In this document: one piece after another, positions 48,115 to 58,605 of the stretch
Numbering within the stretch: position 1 is the stretch's first letter
Layout: every line of letters starts with the position of its first letter
NCBI RefSeq assembly: GCF_963583255.1
Contig: NC_084818.1
Coordinates: forward strand, 8,183,649 to 8,247,648
DNA length: 64,000 nt
Direction of reading: 5' to 3'
From: Pyrus communis
Taxonomy: Eukaryota; Streptophyta; Magnoliopsida; Rosales; Rosaceae
Program-made: the position numbers and the translations under genes
The notes under the pieces: model-generated
The model's database searches: none
The model's input: only the letters and a program-made list of their open reading frames with translations
Told to the model about the DNA's origin: nothing

Positions 48115-48300
48115 TGCTAATTAGAGCTTATCTTTAGGGCTTAATTTTCTAATATCATTCTTCTCACCAAGGAGGAAAATATATAATGTACAAGAGTGAT
48201 TTACAAGGAAAGAAATAAACATCAAATAACCTAATTACAATCAGATTATAAGGACTCAAATAGGTAACTAAACTAATTACAAAAGATCAACTCTCCAACA
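48115..48300 (-). mobile_element. 5' LTR of the minus-strand copia element
   Basis: On the minus strand it starts TGTTGGAGAG (48300) and ends TTAGCA (48115). The primer site TGGTATTAGAGCAGAG (48099-48114) follows directly. Gag begins about 150 bp further on. No 3' LTR or pol was found within the window. Confidence 0.85.
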
Positions 48301-49105
48301 AGTAGCTGGGGCTTCGGATTGGTTCTCAAACCAAAGAGGGATAATTTTTTTTTTTTTTTTTTCCTTACGTCGACAGCTCCTGCTTCTAAAACCATGAATC
48401 ATACACCTCTTTTGGTTCTGCGTTGTAGTTTGAACTACACGCTAAGGACACCTGTTCACATACTTGCCACCTCAAGCTAAAAAATGAAATCTTAGATAGA
48501 GAGAATGCCACCACGTAGACACAGCTCCATTATACTCTTCCTCCTACTAACACCTATTGCTAAGCCAATATGGTGAGTCAACAGCATAACCTCTTGCTAA
48601 GCCAATATGTTGAGTCAACAGCATATGTACCGAAACTTCAGTATGATAAATATACATAAATCAATTGTAACTTAATGGCTAAGTTGTGGAAATTCTAAAC
48701 CAAAACTAGGTGAATAATAGTATATACATTTTATAAAATACGGGTTCTCACGCACACGGAATATAACTTTCCGTTCTTCGCCAATTACCAAGTGCATGCG
48801 TCATCTCTATTTGTCTAGATGCATTCATACATGCAACGCAATTTGCAAAATAATTGCCTCAATTCACTTGCATTATCCCGCCCTTTTCCAACTAAATGCA
48901 ACCCATGCATTATCAAAAGGTTCAATCTGATCACACCTCCTACTTTTGCATGCTGTCTTATCCCTAAATTCTGATAAGTACTGATTTTCTGCGTTGATCA
49001 AGCCGCGAACAAACCAAGCTGCACAACGTGTAACCACGTAGAGCCCTTATTACAATACAACCTCTTTTGTTTGTTTGACTCTCAAGATCTGACCATAAGA
49101 TTAAA
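48301..49105. other. no gene recognised
   Basis: It contains a T-run (about 48344-48362) and a short local duplication TTGCTAAGCCAATATG(G/T)TGAG (about 48550-48625). Otherwise nothing. Confidence 0.4.
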
Positions 49106-49108
49106 AGC

Positions 49109-50014
49109 TTATTATACAAAATGGTCTTTGAGATTTGCATGATCAATAGAAATGGTCTCTGAGATTGTCCACCATCCATGATTTTGGTCATTCCGTTAAA
49201 AACGATTTTGGGCAATTTTCAAAACTTTGTAACTCAATCGTTTCTTAACCAAATTCAACCCATAATATATCAAAATGAAGATAGGAAAATTTAGAATAAG
49301 ATTATAACTATTTGGAAGCCCAATGGTTTCCGGAGATGGCCGGAAAATAGCCTGAAGGGTGACTGATCCGCAGGAAAACTGTAAAACTTGCCGGAAACTG
49401 GGTAAACTTTAAACGTTCATAACTTCTTCAATATTCAACCAAATCGAGTGATTTAAAAACAAAAATAATACTTCTTAACGAGACGAAGAGAATGGTACCT
49501 TTTTCAAAGGCTAACTCGCCGTGGTTTGGTCAGACAACGGCTCGAAAGTGGCGAACCATTTTCGAGTTAGCTACTTTCAAGAAGTTTTCCAGCCAAACCA
49601 CGGTGAGTTAGCAGTAAATAAAGATACCATTCTCTTCGTCTCGTCGAGAAGTATGATTTTTGTTTTTGAATCACTCGATTTCGTTGAGTATTGAAGAAGT
49701 TATGACTATTTAAATTTTACCCAGTTTCCGGTGAGTATTTCAGTTTTCCCGCGGACCAGTCACCTTTCAGGCTATTTCCTGGCTTTCAAATAATCTTGTT
49801 CTACACTTTCTTATCTTCATTTTGATATATTATGGGTCGAATTTGGTTAAGAATCGATTGAGTTACGAAGCTTTGAAAATTGCCCAAAGAGTTTTTAACG
49901 GAATGACCAAAATCATGGATGATGGACAATCTCAAGGACCATTTCTATTGATTTTCAATCTCAGTGATCATTTTTATTGATCATGCAAATCTCATGGACC
50001 ATTTTGTATAATAA
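49109..50014. mobile_element. 0.9-kb foldback (palindromic) element
   Basis: Nearly the entire element is an inverted repeat. The outer ends are TTATTATACAAAATGGTC and its complement. Inner pairs include TTTTGATATATTATGGGT, AAACTGGGTAAA and AGACGAAGAGAATGGTA with their complements. The centre is around 49560, and the arms are about 420-450 bp with scattered mismatches. It has no coding capacity. It resembles a non-autonomous foldback or Mutator-like MITE. No target duplication is clear. Confidence 0.85.
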
Positions 50015-50019
50015 TCCTA

Positions 50020-51285
50020 AGATAAATCATTATATTGAAATCACTAATAAAATAGTAACATCTAATATAGTTTCCTTCATTCAAAGACTTTAAATATACG
50101 GGCCGAGTGCGTGCAAGATCACGGTCTTTTAATGTTCAAAGTCATCCAACGGTCTGAAATCTTGTTCATTCAACGACTTCGATTGCTCGGACCGATGATG
50201 TAAAATCGGGTCCAAACATTATCATAAAAAATAGTGCAGCCAAATAAATATGGCAGGGCCCTGATGAAGTATGGCTGTCAATTGTATGCCCTTAAAAAGT
50301 TAACAAAGATAGAAATAACATCGGGGTGTGTTTTGCTCCCACAGCCTCATGCTATCAACCAGATTTAAACCAAAAAGCAAGACACAATAAAGCAAGACAC
50401 TTGTTGCTTCACTAAACTGTAACATCTTCCGCTACAGATTTGCAAGGGCTTGTTGAGATTTTGCACAATGCCGAAAGCATTTGCAGATTGAAAGTTGGGT
50501 AATAAGACGTGGCAGAAGATAACTTGGTCAGTTGTAACAAGATGATGTTGGAGGGATAAACAAGGTACAGTCGGCAAACAGGTAAGCTACTACTGCCAAA
50601 TGGACCAATAAGATGCTCCCATGTGTTGCTTTTGAAGGTGATAGACTGTTAGGGTTGACGTGGCTATAGTTGATGTCAATTTAGCGAGAGCTAACTTTTA
50701 GCATCTCTAACGGTGTCACAGTCTTCGTGGTGTTTGTGTTAAATATAATGTTACATACAAAAAACTTTAAATATTACGTTATTTTATTAATACTAGAATA
50801 TCATTATATATATATATATATTGTTATTTTCACCATGGTATTGGTAGTACAAGGAAAAGTCATTAAGAATTTAAGATCTCTATTGGCTCGTTGATGTAAT
50901 TACAGCTTGTTCAAATACATATATATAAGAAACAGTCTCATTCTCCTAGATTTCATTGTTCAAAAATGTTGCAATCACTTATTATTCGATCTTATCTCAA
51001 CAGTACGAGGTTATTTAACTGTTTAATTTGTTGTAGATTTTATTCCATCACTGAATTAATCCAACAATGAAAGACTATATCTTCTTTAAAAAATAAGATA
51101 TAAAAGAACGAAACTTGTATAAGAAAAGTCAAAAGAACTTGATTTTGACAAGAAGCTCAAAAAATAATAATTGAGTACACGAGCTTCCCTATCTGAATTG
51201 TCAAAAAAGTGCAGAGCAAGTGCTTCGCTAGCTAGCTATGAGTTGGTCATATCGGTCTAAGCTTATATCCAATGATTCTCATGAC
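50020..51285. other. no gene recognised; upstream of the peptide gene
   Basis: The minus frame at 50365-50577 has no known domain. A TA-rich tract lies at about 50804-50822. The part next to 51285 should include the promoter of the peptide gene. Confidence 0.4.
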
Positions 51286-51287
51286 CC

Positions 51288-51297
51288 TATTTAAGGC
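51288..51297 (+). promoter_or_regulatory. TATA-like box of the peptide gene
   Basis: CTATTTAAGG lies about 70 bp before the ATG, followed by a pyrimidine-rich leader (ACCATCTTCTTCTCC). Confidence 0.55.
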
Positions 51298-51364
51298 CTC
51301 CTCCTTACTCTTCAATTTTCACCATCTTCTTCTCCAAATCAAACTTACCTAAATTCTGATCACA

Positions 51365-51712
51365 ATGCCCTTCAAGAGTGCTAGTTTCTATCTCATGGCC
51401 ATGCTCTATCTTTTCTTGATTCTCTTGGCTCCTCCTCCAACAATACTCCAAATGAGCGTTGAAAGCAGAGTTGTGGCTGCCATAAGACCATTGGATTCAA
51501 TTCGATCAAGCCCTTCAAATTATGTGCCTCTTAAAGTACCTTATGAGAATAAGGGCGGCCATGAGGTTGCTCCAAATGGGTTTGGAAGCCACATTGTGGA
51601 GAGTTGCCTGCCTAAAGGTTTTCGTCGCTCGTCTGCCCCTAGCCACTACGTGAATGGTCACACTTTTGGGTCGGAGCTGTGTTCTTCAAGCAAGGGCAAG
51701 AATAGTCCGTGA
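51365..51712 (+). CDS. small secreted peptide precursor, IDA/IDL-like (tentative)
   Basis: A single-exon frame of 115 aa has an N-terminal signal peptide (hydrophobic residues 8-24, LYLFLILLAPPP) and a variable middle. Near the C-terminus, at residues 82-97, is LPKGFRRSSAPSHYVN. That block recalls the IDA-LIKE pattern (LPKG...P.SAPS.RHN) in spacing and in the SAPS core, but the usual Pro-rich and RHN parts are altered. Family knowledge: such prepropeptides are exported and cut to short peptides sensed by HAESA-type receptor kinases in abscission and stress. Two Cys (81 and 106) flank the core, which is unusual for IDL. A TATA-like box precedes and no intron is seen. The gene stands alone with repeats on both sides. 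It may be a divergent IDL or an unrelated secreted peptide; the secreted-precursor call is stronger than the family call. Confidence 0.6.
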   Translation: MPFKSASFYLMAMLYLFLILLAPPPTILQMSVESRVVAAIRPLDSIRSSPSNYVPLKVPYENKGGHEVAPNGFGSHIVESCLPKGFRRSSAPSHYVNGHTFGSELCSSSKGKNSP

Positions 51713-51719
51713 TAAAAAG

Positions 51720-52730
51720 AGAACTGTGTCTTTGATTGATATATATGCTTGATAAGCTTTGTTGTTAAAGACGATAATGGAGATGTAAATTTCCATTAGC
51801 TACGTATATATAGTTATAGTAATGACAGAATGTTCTTTTATTCGCCTTGGTATAAAGTTTTATTAAATTACCGCAAGACTAATATATCATTACGTACAGT
51901 ATTGCATTAGGTTCTTTATTTGAAATGCATGCATACGTCTATGATGGGGTTTGCTTCTATTTTCCATTTGAATTTATTCATACGTAAAAGACTCTCTCAT
52001 TTAAATAGTTAATGTTAGGCAAACCACATTATTTGAGCATCATGAGGATTTGTCAATATTCTATAAGCAGGATCATGAAAAGTGAAATAAATTGATGTTT
52101 TATTATACCAACAATATGAAGAGTAGTCTTAACTTTTATTTTATACAAAGTTTGATAAACTTAAGATGTGTAACAATCTTTCACAAAAATGTAAAATAAA
52201 TTGAATTTTCTTGCGTTATACAACATTTACAATATTACCTAACATTCTCGGTAGTCGTACCGTGTCAACATGGTGATGTGGTACGACATCTTGTATAAGT
52301 TTCTCTTATGTATAAAATTTAAATAAAAGAGACAAAAAGAGATTAAGAAAACAGTCAAATTGTGCAATTAGAGTAGGGTTTTGTAGATTATCATACCCCC
52401 CCCCCCCAACGATTTAAATTAGCCATATTCTCCTATGGTTTAATTTCCTTAATCAATTAGATTAGGGTTTTGTAGACTACCATAAATGAATGAGCTATTA
52501 AGTGTTATCCATTGTAACTTGATTGGCATTTGTGAAATGTTAAAGTATTTTGTCCATTCCAGCGTCCAAACCCACCAATAATATCGATCACTTGGTGGGC
52601 TGCACTTCGTATCTCCCATAACCATTGTCGATCGACATAAGCTTGACACTGGATCCATGGTTGGTATTTGCACCTTAAGTCTTTACAGATCTAGTATTTT
52701 GGTGATCAAATTAACCTATTGCTTAATCAC
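51720..52730. other. no gene recognised
   Basis: 3' flank of the peptide gene. A 10-C run (about 52397-52407) lies beside near-duplicated phrases TAGGGTTTTGTAGA (about 52375 and 52465). Confidence 0.4.
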
Positions 52731-52734
52731 CTAA

Positions 52735-53106
52735 GAGCATCTCCAAAGGATATGTCAAAAAATTAATGTCAAATGTTAATTTGATAGCTAACATGGCAAT
52801 GTCAAAATTTCTCTTTTTCCAACTGATATGTTTCTTTGTTGTAAATGATATTTGTAGGACCCACTTTAAAAAGAAATCAATTAAAATAGATTTTCAAGAT
52901 TCATAATTGGTGCATTAATGAGACCCACACAATAAAATAATTAAAAAAAAAATTGACATCACCTTTTCTCATATATCAAATTTGACTTATGAAAACTCAT
53001 ATGTCAATCCACATAGGATTGACATGTTGGTTGGAGCTCGCTCCTACCTTCAAACTTGATTACATGGCATTCCACCTAGGATTTGATATCTCCTTTGGAG
53101 ATGGTC
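52735..53106. mobile_element. MITE with TAA target duplication
   Basis: Terminal inverted repeats GAGCATCTCCAAAGGATAT and its partner ATCTCCTTTGGAGATGGTC, flanked by TAA at 52732-52734 and 53107-53109. The 3-bp duplication suggests a PIF/Harbinger (Tourist-like) origin. It has an AT-rich interior without coding. Confidence 0.75.
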
Positions 53107-53109
53107 TAA

Positions 53110-54510
53110 GAGCTTAATTAATAGTTTCGACGATAGAGAACTGGGATTTTCTCGCCTAGGAATTAATGTACAGCTAGATATTGCTATGCCATGATGATAA
53201 TGGAGGGGGTCGGTACATAGTTAGTTTCCTTGTAATATCCAAGCATTTATGCTCCGACTCTTTATCAGTTTTCGGAGGAAAACTCTGTACATGTGCCGGG
53301 CATACCCTCTCCTTTCTCGCGCACACGACGAGTGAGAGAAAAAGGTGCATGAAGCATCAAACTTATTTGGACCTCAAATGTAAAGATATAATATACACAT
53401 CATCTATCACATAAGCTTCGCCACTAAAGCTTGAAAAAACTAAATACTAATCGGTAAAACGTTTTTGCGAAAACACAAGGAGGTTATACACCGTATAGTC
53501 GTCCAGTTTTGGATTAGACGAGATAGAGGGGCTAGCCAGTAAGATCCTATTCCCACTAGAACTAGTTGGGTGGGAGAGTAAGATTAGAATGGAACAAGAT
53601 TTGGCACAAAAAGGTTGGAAAAGCCTAAAGTTATGTACATGGAATGAAACTTATAAAGTTGTAAATTAAGGGTCTATCCGCAGAATCTTCACACCTCAAA
53701 CAGAAAGCTTTCTTGGTGTGACCTACAATACTCCCTAAGTTATAGAACACATTCCAACCTTGGCTACTTAGACATATATTTTGATATCTAGCCATGGAAG
53801 GCTTGGAAGCTTTAAAGATGAAGTTGAAAAGGGGAAGGAAATTACAATATATGTATTCTTTTTGTACTTATAAAAAAATAAAAAATAGTTACAAGTTGGA
53901 TAAAAATGTGGCATTTCTTTTCCATGCATGTGATCAGATTACTTCACATATTGGGAATCTTCCTCTCACATGCATTTCCTACTACTTTTTTTTTAATGTG
54001 TTAAGAATACGATCTGGTACACCAATTTGTTGGAAATGCATTTCCTAGTACTATACTCCTAAATTAAGCTCTTCGACTACTATTTCAGTCTTTCTACTAA
54101 AATTGGTGAGATTTATATTTCATCATATTTTATTAGTATCATTGTTGAGAATTGTAATCAAATATAGTTGATTATTTGAATGCTGATTTAATAAGGAATA
54201 TTTGGATTTGAAAGTTCCAACCTAAAGCAAAGCATCTGATCTCCAAGATAGAATTTGAACTCATGGGTGAAAGACATGCAATACTCAAGATGTTCATCAC
54301 CCTGGCCAAAAATCTGCCACTTCTGTGGAATAATATTATAGTGATTGCGTTCTACGATGTATTGGCAGGTGAATTCCACCATATTTTCCTAAATCGATTA
54401 TACCAGAATGAATAAAATGTAGATAATGTTCACATCGGAGAATTAAGAAAATAAAATACAATAAATAAGTGTATGATTACATTCCTAATAACATAGAGAT
54501 CTTTTAGGGT
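53110..54510. other. no gene recognised
   Basis: Short frames only (53181-53414, 53794-54048, 54188-54382), with no domain. Confidence 0.35.
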
Positions 54511-54517
54511 AAAACTT

Positions 54518-54667
54518 AACACCACGCTGTCACCCATTTCAGATTACCTTGTTCATTCCTTCATAGCCCATGTTGACACTCAAACTCTCCTCCCCTTTGT
54601 TCGCCACAACACCACGCCGCCACCCATTGCAGATTACCTTGTTCATTCTTTCATAGCCCGTGTTGAC
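54518..54667 (+). repeat. tandem duplication, 60-bp units at 90-bp spacing
   Basis: Copies at 54518-54577 and 54608-54667 share CAGATTACCTTGTTCATT and TTCATAGCCC(A/G)TGTTGAC with a few substitutions. Confidence 0.8.
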
Positions 54668-54669
54668 TG

Positions 54670-55510
54670 AATTTTTTGTTTTTTTTGGGTTTTAGTCTTC
54701 AAATCCTCTTATTTGCCAACTCCATTTTGATTCCATCTCCCAATATATTTGATTCGTATTTTACTTTTTTGCACAAATGTGTTGGCCACAAACCGTTTCC
54801 CTTCAATCACAATGATGATGCAACAATCTTTTAGATCTCTCCCAAAATAGGGATTCATGTATGAAAGGAGATGTTATTGTGTAGTGGCGCGGTGCGGTGA
54901 CTGAGAACAGTTTGGGTGGTGGTGAAAGACGGTGGAGCACTGTTGTTTGGGACTTTTGGTTAATTAAATCAAATGTTATTTTTTTCAGGATATTTCATCA
55001 ATTTATAAGTGATGATATAATGCATACCACATTGGTATTCAAATTTAGTGTCCTTAACATTACCATTAACAATTTTTTTTTTTGAATTTTGGATTAAAAA
55101 AATAAAAATAAAAAACTTAATCATGTTAATGATCACAAATTTTTTATTGCCACAAGATGTGAATGGTGGCGAAGAGGAAATTAGTACTCGTGGAAAGAAG
55201 ATTATCAATCTATTACCATTTGCTATGCAAATTGGATTACATCAAATACTTCCGTTTAATAGATTAAATGGTTGTATTTAATTAGGAGTTCAATTTTTTT
55301 TTAAAAGAGTTTACAAATTCAAGGGTATTCAATCAAAGTTTTAAATGAATCCATGGAAGTTTATGATTCAATCAAAATTTGAAAGGAGTTCATAAAACTC
55401 TACATAAATTTGAATGTGTTCAATCAAAATTTTTAAGTAGTCCATAAAACTCTATGTGTATTCAATTAGGAATTGATTTTAAAGTATTTTAAAAAATTAT
55501 GGATTTTGAT
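54670..55510. other. no gene recognised
   Basis: AT-rich. Internal near-repeats of TTCAATCAAA(A/G)TTT and ATAAAACTC at about 55325-55450 suggest an old repeat. Confidence 0.35.
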
Positions 55511-55526
55511 GAATTTAGAAGGATTT

Positions 55527-55658
55527 GCAAGTGGCCATTTACCACAATGGTGAAAATGTGTTGAGCTCTTGAGTAACGGCGTGGGTTCAAACTCCGTTGA
55601 TGGCTAATCTAACATCTAATCTAACAAAATCTATCATTTGACAAAAAAAAAAAAATGG
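55527..55658 (+). mobile_element. SINE with 14-bp target duplication
   Basis: A box A-like TTTACCACAATGGTGAAA and box B-like GTGGGTTCAAACTCC are followed by GTTGATGGCTAAT and a 13-A tail. ATTTAGAAGGATTT is duplicated at 55513-55526 and 55659-55672. The length of about 130 bp and all hallmarks fit a tRNA-derived SINE. Confidence 0.88.
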
Positions 55659-55984
55659 ATTTAGAAGGATTTTATAGTATCTTTTAGGTTTTAGGAAATC
55701 ATGCCTTTATCTCCCCCTAAGATTTTAAATGAATTCACATGGAGTCTATGAAACTCCACTTAATCAAACTTCACAGATTTATTCGTCTTTCAAAAACCTT
55801 CAAAATCTCAATTGAATACACCCCCTAAGTGTTCATAAGTTTTAGTCTAAGTGGCACTAAGGTATTGTGGCGTTCAGATCATGCTAAGAGAAGAAGTCTT
55901 GGAAAACAAGGAAATTAAAATCCCCTACAATTTTTTCATATATTTTGGACTAAACATTTGTGTCTTTTTTTTATATATTTTTAT

Positions 55985-56065
55985 TAGCCACTGACATGGT
56001 TCGAACTCACGCCGTCGTGCAAGGGCTCAACTCCTTCCCACCACTATGGTAAGGGCCAGTACTTG
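55985..56065 (-). mobile_element. SINE, same family as 55527, opposite strand
   Basis: The minus strand reads GGCCCTTACCATAGTGGTGG, then GACGGCGTGAGTTCGAACC and GTCAGTGGCTAAT. These are the same blocks in the same order as the SINE at 55527-55658. The target duplication is not clear. Confidence 0.7.
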
Positions 56066-56078
56066 CAGAATATTAGTT

Positions 56079-56240
56079 AAAAAATGCTACTCTTACTACA
56101 TGTTTCATAACACATCTATACCACATCTCTAGTAGAGATGAGACACACATGTGTTTGTGAACCCTACCTCTATTAGAGAAATAGTACAAATGTGGCATAA
56201 AAGTTTTGGTATAAAAAATGTGGTAAGTGTAGCATTTATC
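56079..56240. mobile_element. short MITE (~160 bp)
   Basis: Inverted ends AAAAATGCTACTCTTAC and GTAAGTGTAGCATTT, with inner arms around GTAGAGATGAGACACACATG. AT-rich, no coding. Confidence 0.65.
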
Positions 56241-56248
56241 TCTCTTTC

Positions 56249-56288
<40 letters not shown>
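56249..56288. repeat. (TA)n microsatellite
   Basis: About 19 TA units directly after the MITE. Confidence 0.9.
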
Positions 56289-56290
<2 letters not shown>

Positions 56291-56332
56291 ATCAAAGTAT
56301 TTTTTTTTTTTTTTGTCCTACAAACATTAAAG

Positions 56333-57408
56333 GGAATTTTTTTTAAAGTGTCATATGAACTTACACGCCTTTTTTTTATTTGTCATATGAACTAAAATTT
56401 TAAGCAATTTGTCGTATTAATTTTCCAAAATCATTAATTTCTCATCTCGCTCTAACTGCATTACGTTTTCCATCCAAAATAAGCCATGTGCCTTGCACAT
56501 GAATTATTTTCAAGGTTATTTTAGACATTTCAATTCCCCATTCCCCTTCAATTCTATTTCGAAAGTTTCAAAGTTATTTTAGACATCAACTCCTTTTTTT
56601 ATAGACATAAATGACAGCATTGAGTTCTCAAAGCTTGCAATTAGTTAAAATTCATGTTAGTGATCCTAATGTCTTTTTTAATAGTTGACAATAAGTTTTT
56701 GAAATGAACCTGGCATGTTCATTGTTCTAAAAATCCCCACCTAGAGCCACCTAGGCCCTGCCGGCGCTAGGCAGTTGGTCACCGCCCCGATTAATGCATA
56801 GGCATTTGAAAATTAAGAAAGGCCACCGCCCATGTTTTCATTATGTTCCAATAGGTAATAATATATATGTCATTCTATTTTGTATTTTATGATGAAATTA
56901 TATATATTTTAAGTATAAACAGACACTTATTTACACGAAATATAATAGATTTAATCAAATCCGTCTAGGTACCCGCCTAGCAGCCTAGGCGCTATGCCCC
57001 AACCCGTCGCCCGACTAGCGCCTATCATCTTTTAGAACCTTACTTTTTACCAGCCAAAAGTTTTTTGTTCGTACCAAATAAAAGTAGAGAACTTCTGAAA
57101 ATGAGGTCAAAAGTCTTAAACTAATTTATTCCCCCACCCATGTGTAATACATCTTATGTATAAGAATAAAAACTAAAAAAAAAAAAAAAAAAAAAAAAAC
57201 TTGTGAAAAGATATGAAAAGTCTAAATTAAACCTAAACACAAGTCACGTGCATTGTAGATGATTTATTTTTTATGAAAAACTCAACAGAAATTAAATGAC
57301 AAATTAATGATTTAGAGAATTGATATGACAAATTGCTTAAAATTTCAGTTCATATGAAAAATTAAAAAAAAATGTATAAATTCATATGACATTTCAAAAA
57401 AAAATTCC
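56333..57408. mobile_element. 1.1-kb foldback / Mutator-like non-autonomous element
   Basis: Arms of about 200 bp are inverted (GTCATATGAACT.AAATTTTAAGCAATTTGTC at left, complement at right near 57310-57350). The ends are GGAATTTTTTTT. The flanks AACATTAAAG (56323-56332) and AACGTAAAAG (57409-57418) agree at 8 of 10 positions, a likely decayed target duplication. The interior holds another repeat (56735-57045). Confidence 0.7.
56735..57045 (-). repeat. dispersed TAGGCGCC-type repeat, copy 1
   Basis: Clusters of CTAGGCGC, CCGCCTAGCAGCCTAGG and TTTTAGAACC on the minus-strand orientation. They match the repeat that begins at 62066 (TCTAAAAAATGTTAGGCGC). GC-rich ends surround an AT-rich middle. 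Confidence 0.6.
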
Positions 57409-57729
57409 AACGTAAAAGTTAAAGTACCATGTAGTTTTTTCAATTTGACAAACTATTATTGTGTACAATAGATTATGTAATCTCCTGGCACACGTGTACA
57501 TGTGTGACAGGAGGTCTTTTTCTAATATAATAATTATGTTTTAGATCTAATTACATATTTTTAATATAAAAAAATTCAAAACACACAAGAAGAACAATTA
57601 ACTCCCCACAACGTGGGTTTGAAGATTCACTTAAAAAGTATAAAAAATTTGAATTTTGTTCCTCTTTTATTTGGGTAGTTATTCATTATTTTCTCTATTA
57701 AAGTGAGGGCATTGTAGGAAAATTAAAAG

Positions 57730-58600
57730 TGTGACATCCCACATCGTCCAAGGGAGTGATCCTTATATGTTTATTCTCATCTCTACCTAGCACGAGGTTT
57801 TTTGGGAGCTCACTGACTTCGGGTTCCGTAGAAACTCCGAAGTTAAGCGAGAAGGGGGCTAGAGCAATCCCATGATGGGTGACCCACTAGGAAGTTGCTC
57901 GTGAGTTCCCAAAAACAAAACCGTGAGGGAATGGTAAGCCCAAAGCGGACAATATCGTGCTACGGTGGTAGAGCGAGTCCGGGAAGTGATTTCGTCCTAG
58001 GCCACCGTAGCACGATATTGTCATTTTGGGCCCCGACGACAACCTTACGATTTTGTTTCTGGGAACTCACACAAGAACTTCCCGACGGGTCACCCATCCT
58101 GGGAATGCTCTCGCGCGCTACTCGCTTAACTTCAGAGTTCTCATGGAACCCGAAGCTAATGAGCTCCCAAAAGGCCTCGTGCTAGGTAGAGATGAGAATA
58201 TACATATAAGGATCACTCCCCTAAACGATGTGGGATGTCACAATCCACCCCCCTTAGGGGCCCGACGTCCTCGTCGACACACCACCACCAAGGTTAGGCT
58301 CTGATACCAAATTGTCACATCCCGGCCCCGGACGGAATCACTTCCCGGGCTTGCTCCACCACCGTAGCACGATATTGTCCGCTTTGTGCCCCGACCACGC
58401 CCTCACCGTTTTGTTTCTGGGAACTCACACAAGAACTTCCCGATGGGTCACCCATCCTGGGAATGCTCTCACGCGCTACTCGCTTAACTTCGGAGTTCCC
58501 ATGGAACCCGAAACCAGTGAGCTCCCAAAAGATCTCGTGCTAGGTAGAGATGTGAATATACATATAAGGATCATTCTCCTGGACGATGTGGGATGTCACA
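57730..58600. mobile_element. Cassandra TRIM, composite with inverted LTR, single outer TSD
   Basis: The order is: a plus LTR lacking its last ~15 bp (57730 to about 57999); a minus LTR lacking its outer ~50 bp (about 58002-58242); an interior (58243-58312) with primer site GGCTCTGATACCA (58297-58309); and a complete minus LTR (58313-58600). AAAAG is present at 57725-57729 and 58601-58605, flanking the entire composite. 5S rRNA-derived stretches lie at about 57815-57908 (plus), 58065-58150 (minus) and 58420-58510 (minus), with GAACTCCGAAGTTAAGCG and GGATGGGTGACCCA. Confidence 0.88.
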
Positions 58601-58605
58601 AAAAG

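Noticed and set aside
57815..58510. Possible 5S rRNA genes
   Set aside because: The 5S-like parts are diverged, lack the 5' third of 5S rRNA, and lie within Cassandra LTRs bounded by TGTGACATCCC/GGGATGTGACA. They are retroelement-derived, not rDNA.
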